A stretch of 64,000 bases of DNA from NCBI RefSeq assembly GCF_900098925.1, contig NZ_LT622342.1, forward strand, positions 1-64,000, read 5' to 3'. Numbering within the stretch: the first letter of the stretch is position 1; every line of letters begins with the position of its first letter. A program made the translations under genes and the position numbers. The notes under the pieces were generated by a model, which was not told the origin of the DNA, searched no databases, and worked only from the letters and a program-made list of their open reading frames with translations. Shown in pieces: positions 8,130 to 16,282 of the stretch. The stretch is from Bacillus massiliglaciei (GTDB taxonomy: Bacteria > Bacillota > Bacilli > Bacillales > DSM-1321).

Positions 8130-8495
8130 TTACAAAAAATCATCTAATTTAACATCGAATCGTTTCCTTTTTTTGATTTGAGTTTTAGGTTCAGGAAAAG
8201 CTGGTGCTTGGGTTTTGATTCCAAAGTATCTCATCACTAAACTGAAGCCTTCTTCAGGAGTAAACATAGCAAATCCATCAACTGCTTTTTTCTGAGCTTC
8301 CGATTTCATAAAATCTAAACTTTTTTTTATTGTCTTATCAGAGGAAAGGATGATTCCTGCTGCTTTTGAGTTCTCTTTAATTTGAGTTATTAAAAACTCG
8401 CCTATGGTCTGGATATAATTATCTTTTTCATTTTTACTCATTTCATTTTTTAATTTTTCGATTGATTGTTGTTCAACATTTTTTTCTTCCGTCAT
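8130..8495 (-). CDS. PcfK / AcrIIA9-like protein
   Basis: This 121-residue protein resembles PcfK-like proteins, the family that includes the Cas9 inhibitor AcrIIA9. The shared pattern is a helix of type EFLITQIKENSKAAGIIL, then a central block SLDFMKSEAQKKAVDGFAM, then an aromatic-rich EGFSLVMRYFGI. A basic linker (KKRKRFDVK) and acidic end follow. I placed the start at the ATG four codons inside the longest frame, behind GGTGGTAACT. Pairing with pcfJ is the usual arrangement. Whether this copy inhibits Cas9 cannot be told from sequence. Confidence 0.75.
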   Translation of the reverse strand: MTEEKNVEQQSIEKLKNEMSKNEKDNYIQTIGEFLITQIKENSKAAGIILSSDKTIKKSLDFMKSEAQKKAVDGFAMFTPEEGFSLVMRYFGIKTQAPAFPEPKTQIKKRKRFDVKLDDFL

Positions 8496-8564
8496 AGTTA
8501 CCACCACTTTTCCTTGATTTATATAAGTCGGTAGTTTTAAATGGCAAAACCAATGAATAAAAGA

Positions 8565-8599
8565 ACAGGAGGAGGAAGAGGGCGTTTCCTCTCTCCTGT
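8565..8599 (-). terminator. Terminator downstream of the RadC-like gene
   Basis: ACAGGA (8565-8570) and TCCTGT (8594-8599) close an extended, imperfect stem. On the minus strand it is followed by TTCTTTTATT. Confidence 0.55.
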
Positions 8600-8608
8600 A
8601 TGTAATTT

Positions 8609-9067
8609 TTACAGATAACCTTTTTCTTTCAACGACACATATTTATTAGGATTATTGGTAACAACCAAGCTATCAAGCACTTCAATTCCTAGAAACTTCC
8701 CTGCTTCCACAAGTCGTTTGGTAACTTCCACGTCTTCCCTTGATTCAGTGGGGTCGTATGATGGGTGATTATGAGCGACTACAATTGAAGCGCCATTATT
8801 CAATATAGCTGATTTGAAAACCTCTCTGGGATGCACAATACTTGAATTAATGCTCCCTATATGGCATCTGTGAACGGCGTTCACTTGATTCTTAGTGCTA
8901 AGAACTAGCACTAAAAATACTTCTCTATCTTCCTCCCCGATGTACTTAGTACTAATTTCTGCCGCGTCTTGCGGTGAACGAATGATAAATCTATTACCCT
9001 CGATTTCTCGCACTTCTTGTTTGATTCTTACAATTTCATTCATTAGTTCTAACTTTTCTTTCGCCAT
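8609..9067 (-). CDS. RadC-like JAB-domain protein
   Basis: The 152 residues form a JAB1/MPN metalloprotease-like domain with a complete JAMM motif: H99, H101, S109 and D112. Length matches plasmid- and phage-borne RadC-like proteins, which lack the N-terminal helix-hairpin-helix of chromosomal RadC. Despite the old name, RadC is not an established DNA-repair enzyme; the function is open. AAAGGAGCG precedes the ATG, and a shared-type promoter lies at 9166-9199. Confidence 0.88.
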   Translation of the reverse strand: MAKEKLELMNEIVRIKQEVREIEGNRFIIRSPQDAAEISTKYIGEEDREVFLVLVLSTKNQVNAVHRCHIGSINSSIVHPREVFKSAILNNGASIVVAHNHPSYDPTESREDVEVTKRLVEAGKFLGIEVLDSLVVTNNPNKYVSLKEKGYL

Positions 9068-9165
9068 TTAAAACGCTCCTTTTTCTTTTGAGTGATTGTT
9101 TAATTTTATATAAGCAGAAAGATTTGCTTTTCTATTTAGGTATTAATTCCTCACCTCCTTATAAT

Positions 9166-9199
9166 ACAATTATAACATTTTTACATCATAAAAGCAATG
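9166..9199 (-). promoter_or_regulatory. Leftward promoter, shared type (radC-like operon)
   Basis: On the minus strand TTGCTT, a 17-bp spacer containing TGATGTAAAAATGT, and TATAAT are seen. The spacer motif is almost identical to those at 4061-4090 and 9643-9675. Confidence 0.7.
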
Positions 9200-9255
9200 A
9201 AAAAACCGATGAAATACCATAATATCGCACTTTATTTACCGGAATGTTAATTGAA

Positions 9256-9525
9256 TTAATTGGAATTTCCTTTAATTTCAAAATTGTTGTTGGCATATCC
9301 GTACGCTAAAATTCTTAAAAAATTTATGAGTTTCCCTGTCCTCTTATCGATCAATATAAAAGCAGACCTTATTTCTTTTCTATTTTTCTCATCTTCCTTT
9401 TCAATTAACCCCAAAAGATATTCAACTTTTAAAATATATTCTATTCCCCCGTTTTCAATTGAGATAGATTCATTTAGTATACCGTTCTTTTCTAACGTTT
9501 TTCTAAAAAATGATTTTCTGGCCAA
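9256..9525 (-). CDS. Hypothetical protein (89 aa)
   Basis: It starts MARKSFFRKTLEKNG with AGGAGGGAACATTAA upstream. The body looks like a small alpha-beta domain (GGIEYILKVEYLLGLI, then SAFILIDKRTGKLINF). No family is recognised. It has its own shared-type promoter at 9643-9675. Confidence 0.55.
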   Translation of the reverse strand: MARKSFFRKTLEKNGILNESISIENGGIEYILKVEYLLGLIEKEDEKNRKEIRSAFILIDKRTGKLINFLRILAYGYANNNFEIKGNSN

Positions 9526-9642
9526 TTTAATGTTCCCTCCTGAAAGTTTAAGGCTAGGTTTTAAAATAAAGATGAATTACATTATATTCCCTACCTATTT
9601 CCTTTAATGGTAACTAAGTAAGTAAATTACTTATCTTGAATA

Positions 9643-9675
9643 GATTATAACATTTTTACATCATAAAACAATAAC
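9643..9675 (-). promoter_or_regulatory. Leftward promoter, shared type
   Basis: On the minus strand TTGTTT, a 16-bp spacer with TGATGTAAAAATGT, then TATAAT. It would drive the 89-residue gene ending at 9256. Confidence 0.65.
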
Positions 9676-9835
9676 AGGATTTTTTTTTGGGTTTTTTAAG
9701 TTTCTGGAAATAACCAACACTTAAGAATCCATATATTGTAATATCTGTGTTTCAAAAGGTATACCTTTTTATCCTTTAATAATGCTCTTGAAAATTAAGT
9801 ATTTATCTAGTTTCAAAAGGTCGAAAAATAATTAA

Positions 9836-9890
9836 GGGACGTTTCGAAAAAACAATACACCTTTAGGGACGTTTTGTGTATAATTTATGA
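9836..9890. promoter_or_regulatory. Direct repeats and promoter upstream of the resolvase
   Basis: GGGACGTTT is present at 9836-9844 and 9866-9874, 30 bp apart, with a TATAAT at 9878-9883. This fits a recombinase-bound resolution site overlapping the promoter, as is usual for serine resolvases. Confidence 0.5.
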
Positions 9891-9912
9891 CATTAAGAAG
9901 GGGGAAGGCATT

Positions 9913-10518
9913 TTGAAAAGATTTGCTTACATCAGAGTTTCTGATAAAGATCAAAATGAAGATCGGCAAGTTGAGACTATGAAAAAAGAAGGAATAGATG
10001 ATCGAGATATATTTATTGAAAAAATGAGTGGAAAGAATTTCGAACGTCCGAAATATCAATTATTAAAACAGCTAGTGCGAAAAGACGATGAAATTGTATT
10101 TGATTCAATTACCAGAATGGGCCGCTCGATGAATGAAACTTTAAAAGAGTATGAATGGTTTGTAGAAAATGGTATACAGTTAAAGTTTATAAAAGAACCA
10201 ATGATTAATACTTCTAATGAGCAAGAAGATATTATAAAGCAAGCAATTCAGAGAGTTATTTTAACAGTACTAGCTGCATTTGCCGAAAAGGAACGTACTG
10301 ACAGTAAAATTAGGCAGGCTGAGGGAATTCGGGCTGCCAAGGCTAGGGGTAAGCATTTAGGACGGCCAAAAGCTGTTATAACTCCTGAATTTGAGGAAGC
10401 TGTAAAATTATGGACTAATCAAAAAATTTCAGCAGTTGAGGCTATGAAAATGTCGAAAATGTCGAAGACAACCTTTTACCGTAAAGTAAAAGAATTAAAG
10501 GAAATTAACAAGGCGTAG
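9913..10518 (+). CDS. Serine recombinase (resolvase/invertase family)
   Basis: I start it at the TTG at 9913, behind GGGGGAAGGCAT, giving 201 residues. The resolvase catalytic domain begins FAYIRVSDKDQNEDRQ, where the serine is the expected nucleophile; the R of DSITRMGRSM and the RTDSKIRQAEGI helix follow. A C-terminal helix-turn-helix ends it (about 165-195, GRPKAVIT…SKTTFYRKV). It lies outside the Tn3-family transposon and differs from that element's own resolvase, so it probably resolves plasmid multimers or belongs to a lost element. Confidence 0.85.
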   Translation: MKRFAYIRVSDKDQNEDRQVETMKKEGIDDRDIFIEKMSGKNFERPKYQLLKQLVRKDDEIVFDSITRMGRSMNETLKEYEWFVENGIQLKFIKEPMINTSNEQEDIIKQAIQRVILTVLAAFAEKERTDSKIRQAEGIRAAKARGKHLGRPKAVITPEFEEAVKLWTNQKISAVEAMKMSKMSKTTFYRKVKELKEINKA

Positions 10519-10742
10519 TTTTAATACTATTTATGGGTATTTAAAATATCGTCTTTTATGTTTACATTAATAGTCCACGTGGCTATAATATAGTTAGTTG
10601 TAGTGGTTTACAAATTGTAGACAGCGTAAATTTTAGCATCAAAATAAGTATAAGTTTCGATTTACTTATTGAGGATTTCCTCAACCTAATTTTTATTACT
10701 TAAATTTTTTAGCTGGAGGGAATCCATGGAGCAGCGTTTTCA

Positions 10743-10769
10743 TTCTAATTGACTGGTCATCAATTAGAA
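10743..10769. repeat. Inverted repeat in a non-coding stretch
   Basis: TTCTAATTGA (10743-10752) and TCAATTAGAA (10760-10769) are perfect inverses. The stretch 10519-10966 has no gene that I can support. Confidence 0.4.
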
Positions 10770-10779
10770 CAAGGAGGTT

Positions 10780-10821
10780 AAAGAAAGAGACACCCGTGGA
10801 GGGGTGTCTCTTTCTTTTTTT
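10780..10821. terminator. Strong terminator
   Basis: AAAGAAAGAGACACCC (10780-10795) pairs with GGGTGTCTCTTTCTTT (10802-10817), a 16-bp stem followed by T residues. It could act in both directions. Confidence 0.85.
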
Positions 10822-10966
10822 ATTTCGCCTATAATATCCTGTCCATCGGATCAACACGCAAAGCCTTTCCAATTCTCGTTCGTGCAAGGGAAGTAGAAAC
10901 GGGTCAATGTTTCCACAACGTATATTTTCAGACTTCAAAGAAAGAATATAGACAAGGGGTCACCGA

Positions 10967-11212
10967 TTATTTTGTAATAGCCGGCAGGAGTGTTGTGACC
11001 ATTTGAATAACAGTGTCGTATGATATCACACCATTGTAGGCTAATATTATACAGATTGCTAGGACTCCGCAGAGTAGAATCCATAGCCACCGGGGGCTCC
11101 TGCTATTTCCTGGTGGCAAACTGCCATTTGTTACTGAATGTTCTGTAATTGTTGTTACTGTAGTAGTAGTAGTGGTCGTTGTAGTATGCGTAATATTTTG
11201 GATATTCTGCAT
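10967..11212 (-). CDS. Small membrane protein with threonine-rich head
   Basis: This 81-residue frame starts MQNIQNITHTTTTTT, with a GAGG about ten bases upstream. The first third is a run of Thr and Val, then a single strong membrane helix (about 42-61, WLWILLCGVLAICIILAY) and a short amphipathic tail. The Thr run reflects an ACC/ACT repeat in DNA. No family is known; it lies just outside the left end of the transposon. Confidence 0.4.
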   Translation of the reverse strand: MQNIQNITHTTTTTTTTTVTTITEHSVTNGSLPPGNSRSPRWLWILLCGVLAICIILAYNGVISYDTVIQMVTTLLPAITK

Positions 11213-11334
11213 CAAATAGTACCTCGTTTCTTAGTAGTAAGTAACGAGAACCGGTAACTTTTTCCCTGCTGAGATTATTTTACCATGAAATAGAATGGTA
11301 GATGGTGTTTAGGGGGAAGTTTTTATGGCATAGA

Positions 11335-11376
11335 GGGGTACGACCGAGGTACTTGTAAAAAAGGGTCATAGCATGG
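11335..11376 (+). repeat. Left terminal inverted repeat of the Tn3-family element
   Basis: It begins GGGGTACGACCGAGGTACTT and ends AAAAAAGGGTCATAGCATGG. The right end, inverted, is the same except at three positions. The target duplication ATAGA immediately precedes it. Confidence 0.95.
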
Positions 11377-11748
11377 ATTTTTTTTACATTTACAACCCTT
11401 TTTACTCTGTAGGGTAGGGTGGGGTCAGAAAAGTGCGGTTGTTGGTAGGATCCTAATAGGGGTAGTGTCATTGTCGCTACTCCTATTAAGGAATACTTAA
11501 ACTAAATCACAAATTAATAAGAAGAAACACATCTTAAAAAATGAGCATTGAACCTTTGCATAATAAGCAAAAGTCCTTTAAAATTTGTTAGCCGGGTAGA
11601 AAATGCTATAATGCTCTTATAAAAAAGAATGGATGCAAAATAGTTTAGGTAAGTTCTAAAACGATTTCTTTTATTCTTCGACAAACAGGCCAGATTCGTA
11701 ATTTCTCAAGAGAATAATACAAGTCGCTGTAGGGGTTTTTGTGTTTTT
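11377..11748. other. Non-coding left arm of the transposon
   Basis: No gene is supported here. An imperfect hairpin (TCCTAATAGGGGTAG against CTACTCCTATTAAGGA, 11451-11492) is the only clear structure. Short frames on the minus strand lack ribosome sites. Confidence 0.4.
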
Positions 11749-12735
11749 TCACTTATGATCACTTTGATATACAAGACCTATTTCATCTCTCACTTTATCC
11801 AACACTTGTATCGTGGTGTATGAATTTTTATATGAGTTAGTATCAGACTCTGTTTTTCCTCGGTTGATTAATTCAATAAATTCTTTCACTTCGTAATACA
11901 TAGCTGGATGAGATTGGTCGACTGTTAATTGTTCAACCGTGCCGTCAGTGTAGTGAATTTCTACTTTTTCAGCCGTATGAATCTTATCAATCATGATACT
12001 TCCTTTTTCGCCTTGAATTTCGCTTGGTAAATAAGAGTTCGTTATTTTGGAATACATCACAATCGCATCTTTATCATCATATTTTAAGATGACGCTACCT
12101 TCACCATCCACACCCGAATCAAGCATAATGCCAGTTGCCTTCACTTCTTTTGGTTCACCAAATAATGTAATAAGTGGATACAAACAATAGACACCAAGGT
12201 CCATTAATGAACCGTTCGCAAACTCTGGATTGAAGGCATTAAGGACAATTCCTTCTTTGTATTTATCATAACGAGATGAATACTGACAATAGCTTGCAAA
12301 GTATCTACGGATAGGACCAATTTTATGTAAATTATCTTGAATGACCTTGAAGTTTGGAAGTAATGTTGATTTCATTGCTTCCATTAATAGGGCGTTATGA
12401 TCTTTTGCGGCTTGAATCATCCTCGCTACTTCGGTTGCATTAACAGCCAGTGGCTTTTCACATAACACATGTTTGCCATTTTGCAAAAATAAAATAGCTT
12501 GTTCTGCGTGATATGAATTGGGAGTAGCAATGTACACCGCGTCAATTTCTTGACTAACTGCCATTTCTTTTAGGTTTGTAAATATTTTTGTTACTCCATA
12601 TTTACTTGCAAATTCTTCTGCTCTACTAATCGTGCGAGAATAAACAGCAGTTAGTTTAAAATCTTCTACATCATTTGCTGCTTCAAGTAATCTTTCTGTA
12701 ATCCAATTAGTACCGATTACGCCGAATCGAACCAT
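11749..12735 (-). CDS. Gfo/Idh/MocA-family NAD(P)-dependent oxidoreductase
   Basis: The 328 residues have an N-terminal Rossmann domain (FGVIGTNWITERLL near 4-17; IATPNSYHAEQA about 69-80) and the family motif CEKPLA with the key lysine near 95. A C-terminal alpha-beta domain follows (GSLMDLGVYCLYPL about 173-186). It resembles B. subtilis YulF-type proteins. Substrates in this family are usually sugars, inositols or related dehydrogenation targets; none is predictable here. It lies 358 bp downstream of hxlB in the same direction, behind a terminator-like stem, so it may have its own promoter. A place in formaldehyde metabolism is suggested only by location. Confidence 0.85.
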   Translation of the reverse strand: MVRFGVIGTNWITERLLEAANDVEDFKLTAVYSRTISRAEEFASKYGVTKIFTNLKEMAVSQEIDAVYIATPNSYHAEQAILFLQNGKHVLCEKPLAVNATEVARMIQAAKDHNALLMEAMKSTLLPNFKVIQDNLHKIGPIRRYFASYCQYSSRYDKYKEGIVLNAFNPEFANGSLMDLGVYCLYPLITLFGEPKEVKATGIMLDSGVDGEGSVILKYDDKDAIVMYSKITNSYLPSEIQGEKGSIMIDKIHTAEKVEIHYTDGTVEQLTVDQSHPAMYYEVKEFIELINRGKTESDTNSYKNSYTTIQVLDKVRDEIGLVYQSDHK

Positions 12736-13023
12736 TTATTCAACCTCATTCCTTTGTTTTATAAAACGAAGAGTTTTGTTTACTACACTTATGAAGCGTT
12801 TTTCATCGCCAATAGGATTTTATTTTCCCATAAAAAAACTTATATAGACATGGGGCCTACCAGTGAAATATTGGTGATAACCCAAATAGGGCTCATACTG
12901 TGAGTGATGGCTAAATTCTTGGCTGTGCCCCACCCAATAATGATCTCTGATCCGGCCATAGAAGGGACTGAATCAGAGGCTATTTTTTCTTTCCTGTATG
13001 GACTGTGTTATTTGTAATATGCA
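12736..13023 (-). other. Possible structured leader of the oxidoreductase gene
   Basis: Read leftward, this gene-free stretch has a stem CTCTGAT/ATCAGAG (about 12936-12978). Farther on, GGGGC and GCCCC blocks (about 12925 and 12853) could pair across roughly 70 bases. No terminator with a clean T-run is formed. I do not recognise a known riboswitch class. Confidence 0.3.
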
Positions 13024-13065
13024 GTAAAGACCGCAATTCATAAAAGAAATAAATGCGGTCTTTAC
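13024..13065. terminator. Terminator-like hairpin after hxlB
   Basis: GTAAAGACCGCA (13024-13035) pairs with TGCGGTCTTTAC (13054-13065). The stem is strong, but the following bases are only weakly T-rich. Confidence 0.65.
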
Positions 13066-13093
13066 GATGTTTCCATATTTTTTAAAGTGTACT

Positions 13094-13651
13094 CTATTCG
13101 AGATTGGCATGTTTGCCGTACATTTTAGTAGAGTCTAAGCCTTTTTTTTCCATAAAACGCAAGATCAATGCATCATAAAATAATAACATCGTTTGCTCAA
13201 AAAGTGACCCCATTGGTTGTATGGTCTTATATTCACTTTCAGATTGATCTTTCGGTGATCCAGGCAATTTAATGATAATATCAGCTAATTTTCCAATCGT
13301 GGAGTCAGGGGAAATCGTTACAGCTGCGACCGTCCCACCTAAACTTTTTGCTTTTTCAGCGATTGAAACCAAGGTTTTCGTTTCACCTGAACCTGAACCG
13401 ATGATCAACAAATCACCTTTTTCTAAATTTGCTGTTACAGTTTCACCGACTACATAAGCATCGATCCCCATGTGCATCATTCTCATCACGAAAGATTTGC
13501 CCATAAATCCAGATCTGCCCGCACCTGCAACAAAGATTTTTTTGGATTCCAGAATCTTATTAACCAACTTCTCTGCTTCTTCGCCAGAGATTAAGTCGAC
13601 TGTCCGACTTAATTCTTGAACGACTTCAGCTAAATATTGAGTAGTTTTCAT
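13094..13651 (-). CDS. hxlB: 6-phospho-3-hexuloisomerase
   Basis: It isomerises D-arabino-3-hexulose 6-phosphate, made by HxlA, to fructose 6-phosphate in the ribulose-monophosphate pathway. The 185 residues form a single SIS sugar-isomerase domain, the usual length. Visible marks are KIFVAGAGRSGFMGKSF (about 34-50), VVGETVT, the loop GSGSGETKTL and the C-terminal QPMGSLFEQ helix. It lies 8 bp after hxlA with only a weak ribosome site (AAGGTTAATT), so it is probably coupled to hxlA translation. The hxlA-hxlB order and the divergent hxlR are as in B. subtilis. Confidence 0.96.
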   Translation of the reverse strand: MKTTQYLAEVVQELSRTVDLISGEEAEKLVNKILESKKIFVAGAGRSGFMGKSFVMRMMHMGIDAYVVGETVTANLEKGDLLIIGSGSGETKTLVSIAEKAKSLGGTVAAVTISPDSTIGKLADIIIKLPGSPKDQSESEYKTIQPMGSLFEQTMLLFYDALILRFMEKKGLDSTKMYGKHANLE

Positions 13652-13659
13652 AGTTATAA

Positions 13660-14292
13660 TTAACCTTGTTTAATTAATTCTTGCATTTTAGCTGCAACTG
13701 CTTTTTTATCGTCTTTGCTTGTGATACCGCCACCTACGATGACAAGATCTGGTTGTACTTTAATCACATCTGGAAGTGTTTCTAATTTGATTCCGCCTGC
13801 AATAGCAGTTTTCGCATTTTTTACAACGCTCTTAATGGTTGCAAGGTCTTCGAAAGAATTTTTTCCTACAGCTTGAAGGTCATAACCTGTGTGAACGCAG
13901 ATATAATCTACTCCTAGTTCATCCAGTTCTTTCGCACGACCTTCAATGTCTTTAACTGCGATCATATCAGCAAGGATTTGTTTACCTTGTTTTTTTGCTT
14001 CTTCTACAGCACCTTTAATGGACTCGTCTTCAGCTGTACCAAGAATGGTGATGATGTCAGCGCCTGCTGCAGATGCTTGGCTAACTTCATATCCAGCTGC
14101 ATCCATGATTTTAAGGTCAGCTAATACAGTTAAGTTAGGGAAGGCAGCTTTCACTTCCTTTACTGCTTTAAGGCCTTCATTAATCACAACCGGCGTGCCG
14201 ATTTCTACAACATCTATATGATTTTCTACTTCTTTCACCAATTCAATGGCTCCTGGAATATCTACAAGATCTAATGCTAATTGTAATTTCAT
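13660..14292 (-). CDS. hxlA: 3-hexulose-6-phosphate synthase
   Basis: It condenses formaldehyde with ribulose 5-phosphate to give 3-hexulose 6-phosphate, the entry of formaldehyde into the ribulose-monophosphate route. The 210 residues make one TIM barrel of the OMP-decarboxylase superfamily at the normal length. The metal and phosphate-binding parts are present: LQLALDLVD at the start, LADLKIMDAAGYE (about 58-70) and VVGGGIT near the end. ATAAGGAGCGAG precedes the ATG. The promoter at 14397-14440 carries a box shared with the zwf unit, and hxlR is divergent. Confidence 0.97.
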   Translation of the reverse strand: MKLQLALDLVDIPGAIELVKEVENHIDVVEIGTPVVINEGLKAVKEVKAAFPNLTVLADLKIMDAAGYEVSQASAAGADIITILGTAEDESIKGAVEEAKKQGKQILADMIAVKDIEGRAKELDELGVDYICVHTGYDLQAVGKNSFEDLATIKSVVKNAKTAIAGGIKLETLPDVIKVQPDLVIVGGGITSKDDKKAVAAKMQELIKQG

Positions 14293-14396
14293 TTATTACT
14301 CGCTCCTTATATAATAGTATAATTGTGCCGTATAGCTTTCTTTTGCACAGTGTTATTGTATCCAATTGATAGCTATTTACTAACGGTATGATACTC

Positions 14397-14437
14397 AGTA
14401 TACTGGGTATGTTACTAAATTAAAAGTATGCACTTTT
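14397..14437 (-). promoter_or_regulatory. hxlA promoter with HxlR-type box
   Basis: On the minus strand: AAAGTGCATACTTT (14436-14423), exactly 20 bp of spacer containing TAACATAC, then TATACTGA with TATACT as the -10 (14402-14397). The same architecture occurs before the zwf unit at 16974-17013. HxlR of B. subtilis activates hxlAB in response to formaldehyde, so the box is a good candidate for its site; the assignment is inference. Confidence 0.75.
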
Positions 14438-14441
14438 TTAT

Positions 14442-14464
14442 CATATAGTAACAAAAAGTATACT
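14442..14464 (+). promoter_or_regulatory. Probable hxlR promoter region
   Basis: TAGTAAC (14442-14448) mirrors GTTACTA at 14411-14417, and a second AGTATACT (14457-14464) lies exactly 60 bp from the first (14397-14404). TATACT at 14459-14464 is a plausible -10 for hxlR. The symmetry suggests the intergenic region is bound by one regulator over both promoters. Confidence 0.5.
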
Positions 14465-14496
14465 ATGGGACATAATAAGGGTTGGAGGTGAAATGA

Positions 14497-14862
14497 ATGC
14501 CGAATCTTGGGGAAAAAGTGTTTAATTGTGAAAAAGAATTGACTCTTTCGATTATTGGTGGAAAATGGAAAATGTTGATATTGTGGCATCTAGGAAAAGA
14601 AGGAACCAAACGTTTTGGTGAACTAAAGGCCCTCATGCCGGGTATCACTCAAAGAATGCTTGTTAATCAATTGCGCGAACTTGAAGACCATTTGATTGTT
14701 CATCGTGAAGTCTATCCTGTCGTTCCACCAAAAGTTGAATACTCACTCACTGAGTATGGAAGAAGTCTGATGCCTATTCTGGATGCTATGTATGACTGGG
14801 GTAAAGATTATATTGAGAATGTATTGGAAAAAGAAACAGAAAACAAATCGTCTATTCAGTAG
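14497..14862 (+). CDS. hxlR: HxlR-family transcriptional activator of the formaldehyde genes
   Basis: A 121-residue winged-helix regulator. It has the HxlR hallmark start [22 protein letters not shown] (cysteine at residue 10), recognition region [16 protein letters not shown] and wing [17 protein letters not shown]. The start is fixed by GGAGGTG seven bases upstream. In B. subtilis HxlR activates hxlAB on formaldehyde exposure, and the N-terminal cysteine is the likely reactive residue. Here it is divergent from hxlA. Matching boxes before zwf suggest it governs the whole cassette. Confidence 0.93.
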   Translation: MPNLGEKVFNCEKELTLSIIGGKWKMLILWHLGKEGTKRFGELKALMPGITQRMLVNQLRELEDHLIVHREVYPVVPPKVEYSLTEYGRSLMPILDAMYDWGKDYIENVLEKETENKSSIQ

Positions 14863-14921
14863 AAAAAAGAGTTTCTCCTAGGGGTTCGAAAAAGTGTAAA
14901 AAAGTTCATATACTAACAAAC

Positions 14922-14963
14922 CACGGTTAGCTATCTTAATAAAGATGCTGTCCGTGTTTTTTT
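14922..14963 (+). terminator. Terminator after hxlR
   Basis: CACGG (14922-14926) with inner AGC and ATCTT pairs with AAGAT, GCT and CCGTG (to 14956), followed by seven T. Confidence 0.75.
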
Positions 14964-15139
14964 ATATCTCTACGTATTTAAAAGGTTGAAAAAACACAAC
15001 ATTTAAACACAACATTTAATAAAAGAACGGTGTTTGTCAATATAGTTGTCGCATTTAGCTTGTTTAGTATTTTATTAAATATCCGTTTACTGTCGTTTAG
15101 CTCCAAGTTCAATCAAGGCTACCGCGCTGCGCTTGCTGG

Positions 15140-15191
15140 CCTGGTGATTTGAGTCGAAAAGAAAAGCGTGCTTTCGACTCAAATCACCAGG
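15140..15191. terminator. Perfect 20-bp stem at the IS end
   Basis: CCTGGTGATTTGAGTCGAAA (15140-15159) and its exact inverse (15172-15191) flank 12 bases, just after the orfB stop. It may protect the element from, or end, transcription. Confidence 0.75.
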
Positions 15192-15202
15192 GAAAAGGCG
15201 TA

Positions 15203-16282
15203 TTATGATTTTCCCAATGCTTCTGTTTGCCCCTCATCTCGCATTGGATTAAGCGCTACTTTTTCGTGTGGCGACCAATTCCTTGTGGCTCGTGCCCAAC
15301 GCTCTGGATGCTTCGCCTTCGCTGCTTCGTACACGTCTTTTCGGTTTTCTAATACGGCCACATACGCCCCAGTGTGGCACTGCACCGGTGTCACAAAATT
15401 GAGCCCACTATGCAAGTGAACCTCATTATACCAATAGACAAATTGCTGGGCCCATTGCCTTGCTTTCTCGAGTGACACAAACCCTTTGTGTGGGAAATCC
15501 GGGCGATATTTAAGCGTCCGAAACATCGCTTCTGAATACGGGTTATCGTTACTCACACGCGGTCTGGAAAACGAGCTTTGAATGCCCAATTTCTCCAGTA
15601 AACCTAGGAATGTTGCTGCTTTCATCGGACTACCATTGTCGGAATGTAACACCAGCGGTTCGCCTTGGATTTTTTCGCTGATGACTGCTTTTTTCACGAG
15701 TGTCTCCGCGTATTTTGCCTCTTCTGTTTCCCATACTTCCCAGTTGACTACCTTTCTACTAAATAAGTCGAGAATTAAATAGAGTCGATAAAATAAACCT
15801 TTTGCCGGTCCGCCAAGCCATGTAATATCCCATGTCCACACTTGATTTGGCGCTGTTGCGAGATGGCTCTCTGGGATTCTTCGCTCCGGTTTTTGGCTTC
15901 GACCTCGGTGATTTTGCATCTTTTCTTCACGCAACACACGATAAAATGTTGATTCTGACGCAATATAAGTGCCTTTGTCTGCTAGCTTCGGCACGATTTG
16001 CGTTGGTGGTCAATCAGTGTATTCTTCTTGTTTTACGACGGCCAGTATTTCTCCTTTTTCCTTTTCAGACAACTTATTTTTCGGTATTGGGCGTTTTGTA
16101 AGTGGACGCTGATCGACCTTCACGCAACCTTCCGCCACCCAGCGCTCATATGTCCGAACACTAATGTACAATACCTGACAAGCCTTCGTTAATCGAGCAC
16201 CGTTTTGATTGGCTTCTTGTATCAGTTCTACAGCGAGTGCGCGATTTGACGGGCTAATCATTCTTCCTCGTCGTCCCCCCAA
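15203..16282 (-). pseudogene. IS3-family transposase orfB, interrupted by an in-frame TGA
   Basis: The DDE integrase domain is intact in sequence: D in WTWDITWLGG, D in LHSDNGSPMKAATF and E in SNDNPYSEAMFRTLKYR. The frame from 16282 runs into TGA at 16010-16012 (after KQEEYTD) and continues in the same frame with PPTQIVPKLADKG, where related elements have a leucine-type residue. The upstream part overlaps orfA by 25 bp in the -1 frame. Slippery strings AAAAAAG (16294-16300, minus strand) or GGGGGGA nearby would allow the fusion product. The nonsense codon should abolish it. Confidence 0.85.

Noticed and set aside
9913-10518. Resolvase of the large transposon
   Set aside because: It lies outside the terminal repeats, and a separate tnpR stands next to tnpA inside the element.
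10696-10938. Leftward 80-residue frame
   Set aside because: It runs through a strong terminator stem (10780-10817), has no ribosome site and an unlikely composition.
11280-11471. Leftward 63-residue frame across the transposon end
   Set aside because: It spans the target duplication and the left terminal repeat, so it can only have arisen by the insertion; there is no ribosome site.
12890-13020. Small rightward frame (MAKFLAVPHPIMI…)
   Set aside because: It has no ribosome site, lies in a region with pairable blocks and resembles no protein I know.
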